Shown piece by piece: positions 63,397 to 64,000 of a stretch of 64,000 bases of DNA. The DNA is from Paenibacillus prosopidis. GTDB lineage: Bacteria > Bacillota > Bacilli > Paenibacillales > Paenibacillaceae. Made by a program: the position numbers and the translations under genes. Numbering within the stretch: the first letter of the stretch is position 1; each line of letters starts with the position of its first letter. The DNA is taken from positions 62,001-126,000 of the forward strand of contig NZ_QPJD01000013.1 of the NCBI RefSeq assembly GCF_003337375.1, read 5' to 3'. The notes under the pieces are model-generated. The model was not told the DNA's origin and did no database searches. It saw only the letters and a program-made list of their open reading frames with translations.

Positions 63397-64000
63397 ATGA
63401 ACATCTTTCAAGATGCCAACCGCACTCAAATAGCCGGCAGACGGCGTACCGATTGGCTGCTGCATATCTTGTTCGTTGTGGCAACGTCTATTGGCGTTAT
63501 TGCCCTTTGCGCGCTTATCGTAGATATATTAATCGATGGCATTGCCCGTTTGCAGCCGGATCTGTTCACGAACTTCCCTTCTCGCAGAGCTGAAGGTTCG
63601 GGTATGAAGTCAGCGTTAGTCGGTACGATCTACATGCTGCTTATTATGGCGCCTATCTCATTTATTTTTGGTGTCGGAGCGGCTATATACTTAGAGGAGT
63701 ATGCGAAGAAGGGCAAAATTACCCGCCTTATTCAATTAAACATCAGTACGTTGGCAGGTGTTCCTTCCATCGTTTACGGCATTTTGGGATTGGCATTGTT
63801 CGTGCGCCTGCTTGCGCTTGACCGCAGCTTAATAGCAGGAGCTTTGACGATGACGCTTCTCGTATTGCCGATTATTATCGTGTCTGCGCAGGAAGCCATT
63901 CGCGCCGTTCCGAAATCACGCCGCGACGCCTCCTTTGCTCTAGGCGCTACCAAGTGGCAGACCGTATACAGATCCGTTTTGCCATCAGCACTTCCCGGCG
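63397..64000 (+). CDS. pstA: PstA, phosphate ABC permease (runs off the window)
   Basis: First 201 codons only. ATG 63397 behind GGGAGGAG, one base after the pstC stop. MNIFQDANRTQIAGRRRTDW, 'PDLFTNFPSRRAEGSGMKSA', 'AAIYLEEYAKKGKITRLIQL', 'LAGVPSIVYGILGLALFV' and 'RRDASFALGATKWQTVYRSV' are typical PstA. pstB is expected beyond the edge. Confidence 0.95.
   Translation, partial: MNIFQDANRTQIAGRRRTDWLLHILFVVATSIGVIALCALIVDILIDGIARLQPDLFTNFPSRRAEGSGMKSALVGTIYMLLIMAPISFIFGVGAAIYLEEYAKKGKITRLIQLNISTLAGVPSIVYGILGLALFVRLLALDRSLIAGALTMTLLVLPIIIVSAQEAIRAVPKSRRDASFALGATKWQTVYRSVLPSALPG

Overview
The window reads as the chromosome of an endospore-forming, low-to-moderate GC Gram-positive, most likely Paenibacillus or a close relative. 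The signs are a 74-residue GerE, a YhcN/YlaJ-type lipoprotein, a YheC/YheD-type coat ATP-grasp protein, a CgeB-like glycosyltransferase, LipL, FapR- and PhoP-type operators, several AraC regulators, YesM/YesN-type two-component systems, and strong GGAGG ribosome binding sites with frequent TTG starts. No rRNA, tRNA, CRISPR array or intact insertion sequence was recognised.

Layout. (1) 1-850: tail of a siderophore-type iron ABC permease gene and a second permease with an internal deletion. (2) 987-24,519: an accessory island that looks like a spore-surface glycosylation locus. It holds a 1977-residue repeat protein (987-6920), a damaged paralogue (7431-11079), two GT2 glycosyltransferases, a CgeB-like glycosyltransferase, a nucleotide-sugar dehydrogenase, a sugar-1-phosphate nucleotidyltransferase, three small helical proteins, two small basic proteins, a YhcN-like lipoprotein, a FapR-controlled fabH, a YheC/D-like protein, and decayed remains of a GT4 enzyme, a GT6 (ABO-family) enzyme and a NeuB-family sugar-acid synthase. 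Sequences matching the sigma-K -10 consensus CATANNNTA lie in front of several of these genes. (3) 24,900-31,326: a second cell-surface group: a large membrane GT39-like fusion protein, a polyprenyl-phosphate glycosyltransferase, a GtrA flippase, a class D-like sortase, then gerE. (4) 31,673-41,404: PTS IIA, a catalase, a TPR protein, an orphan membrane kinase and a SWIM/SNF2 operon. (5) 41,598-48,286: a sugar ABC transporter with its YesM/YesN-type two-component system. (6) 48,372-59,864: YfbR, a BASS transporter, PhoR/PhoP, AraC regulators, LipL, an APH-type kinase, an M20 amidohydrolase and a GH42 beta-galactosidase. (7) 60,059-64,000: a soluble CBS-chemoreceptor-like protein and the start of pstSCA behind a clear PhoP box.

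How it fits together. My reading is that the island makes sugar nucleotides (dehydrogenase, nucleotidyltransferase, formerly NeuB) and moves sugars onto long repeat proteins on the spore surface, late in the mother cell, under sigma-K and GerE. The least described element is a short GxxxG/aromatic helix shared by the two GT2 enzymes, the CgeB-like enzyme and the two small basic proteins, each next to a strongly basic stretch. It could be a docking tag that gathers the glycosylation machinery. The cluster of broken genes suggests that the sugar repertoire is being lost or exchanged. The phosphate genes (PhoR/PhoP and the PhoP box before pstS) form a separate, coherent unit. All calls rest on reading the sequence; no database search was run.
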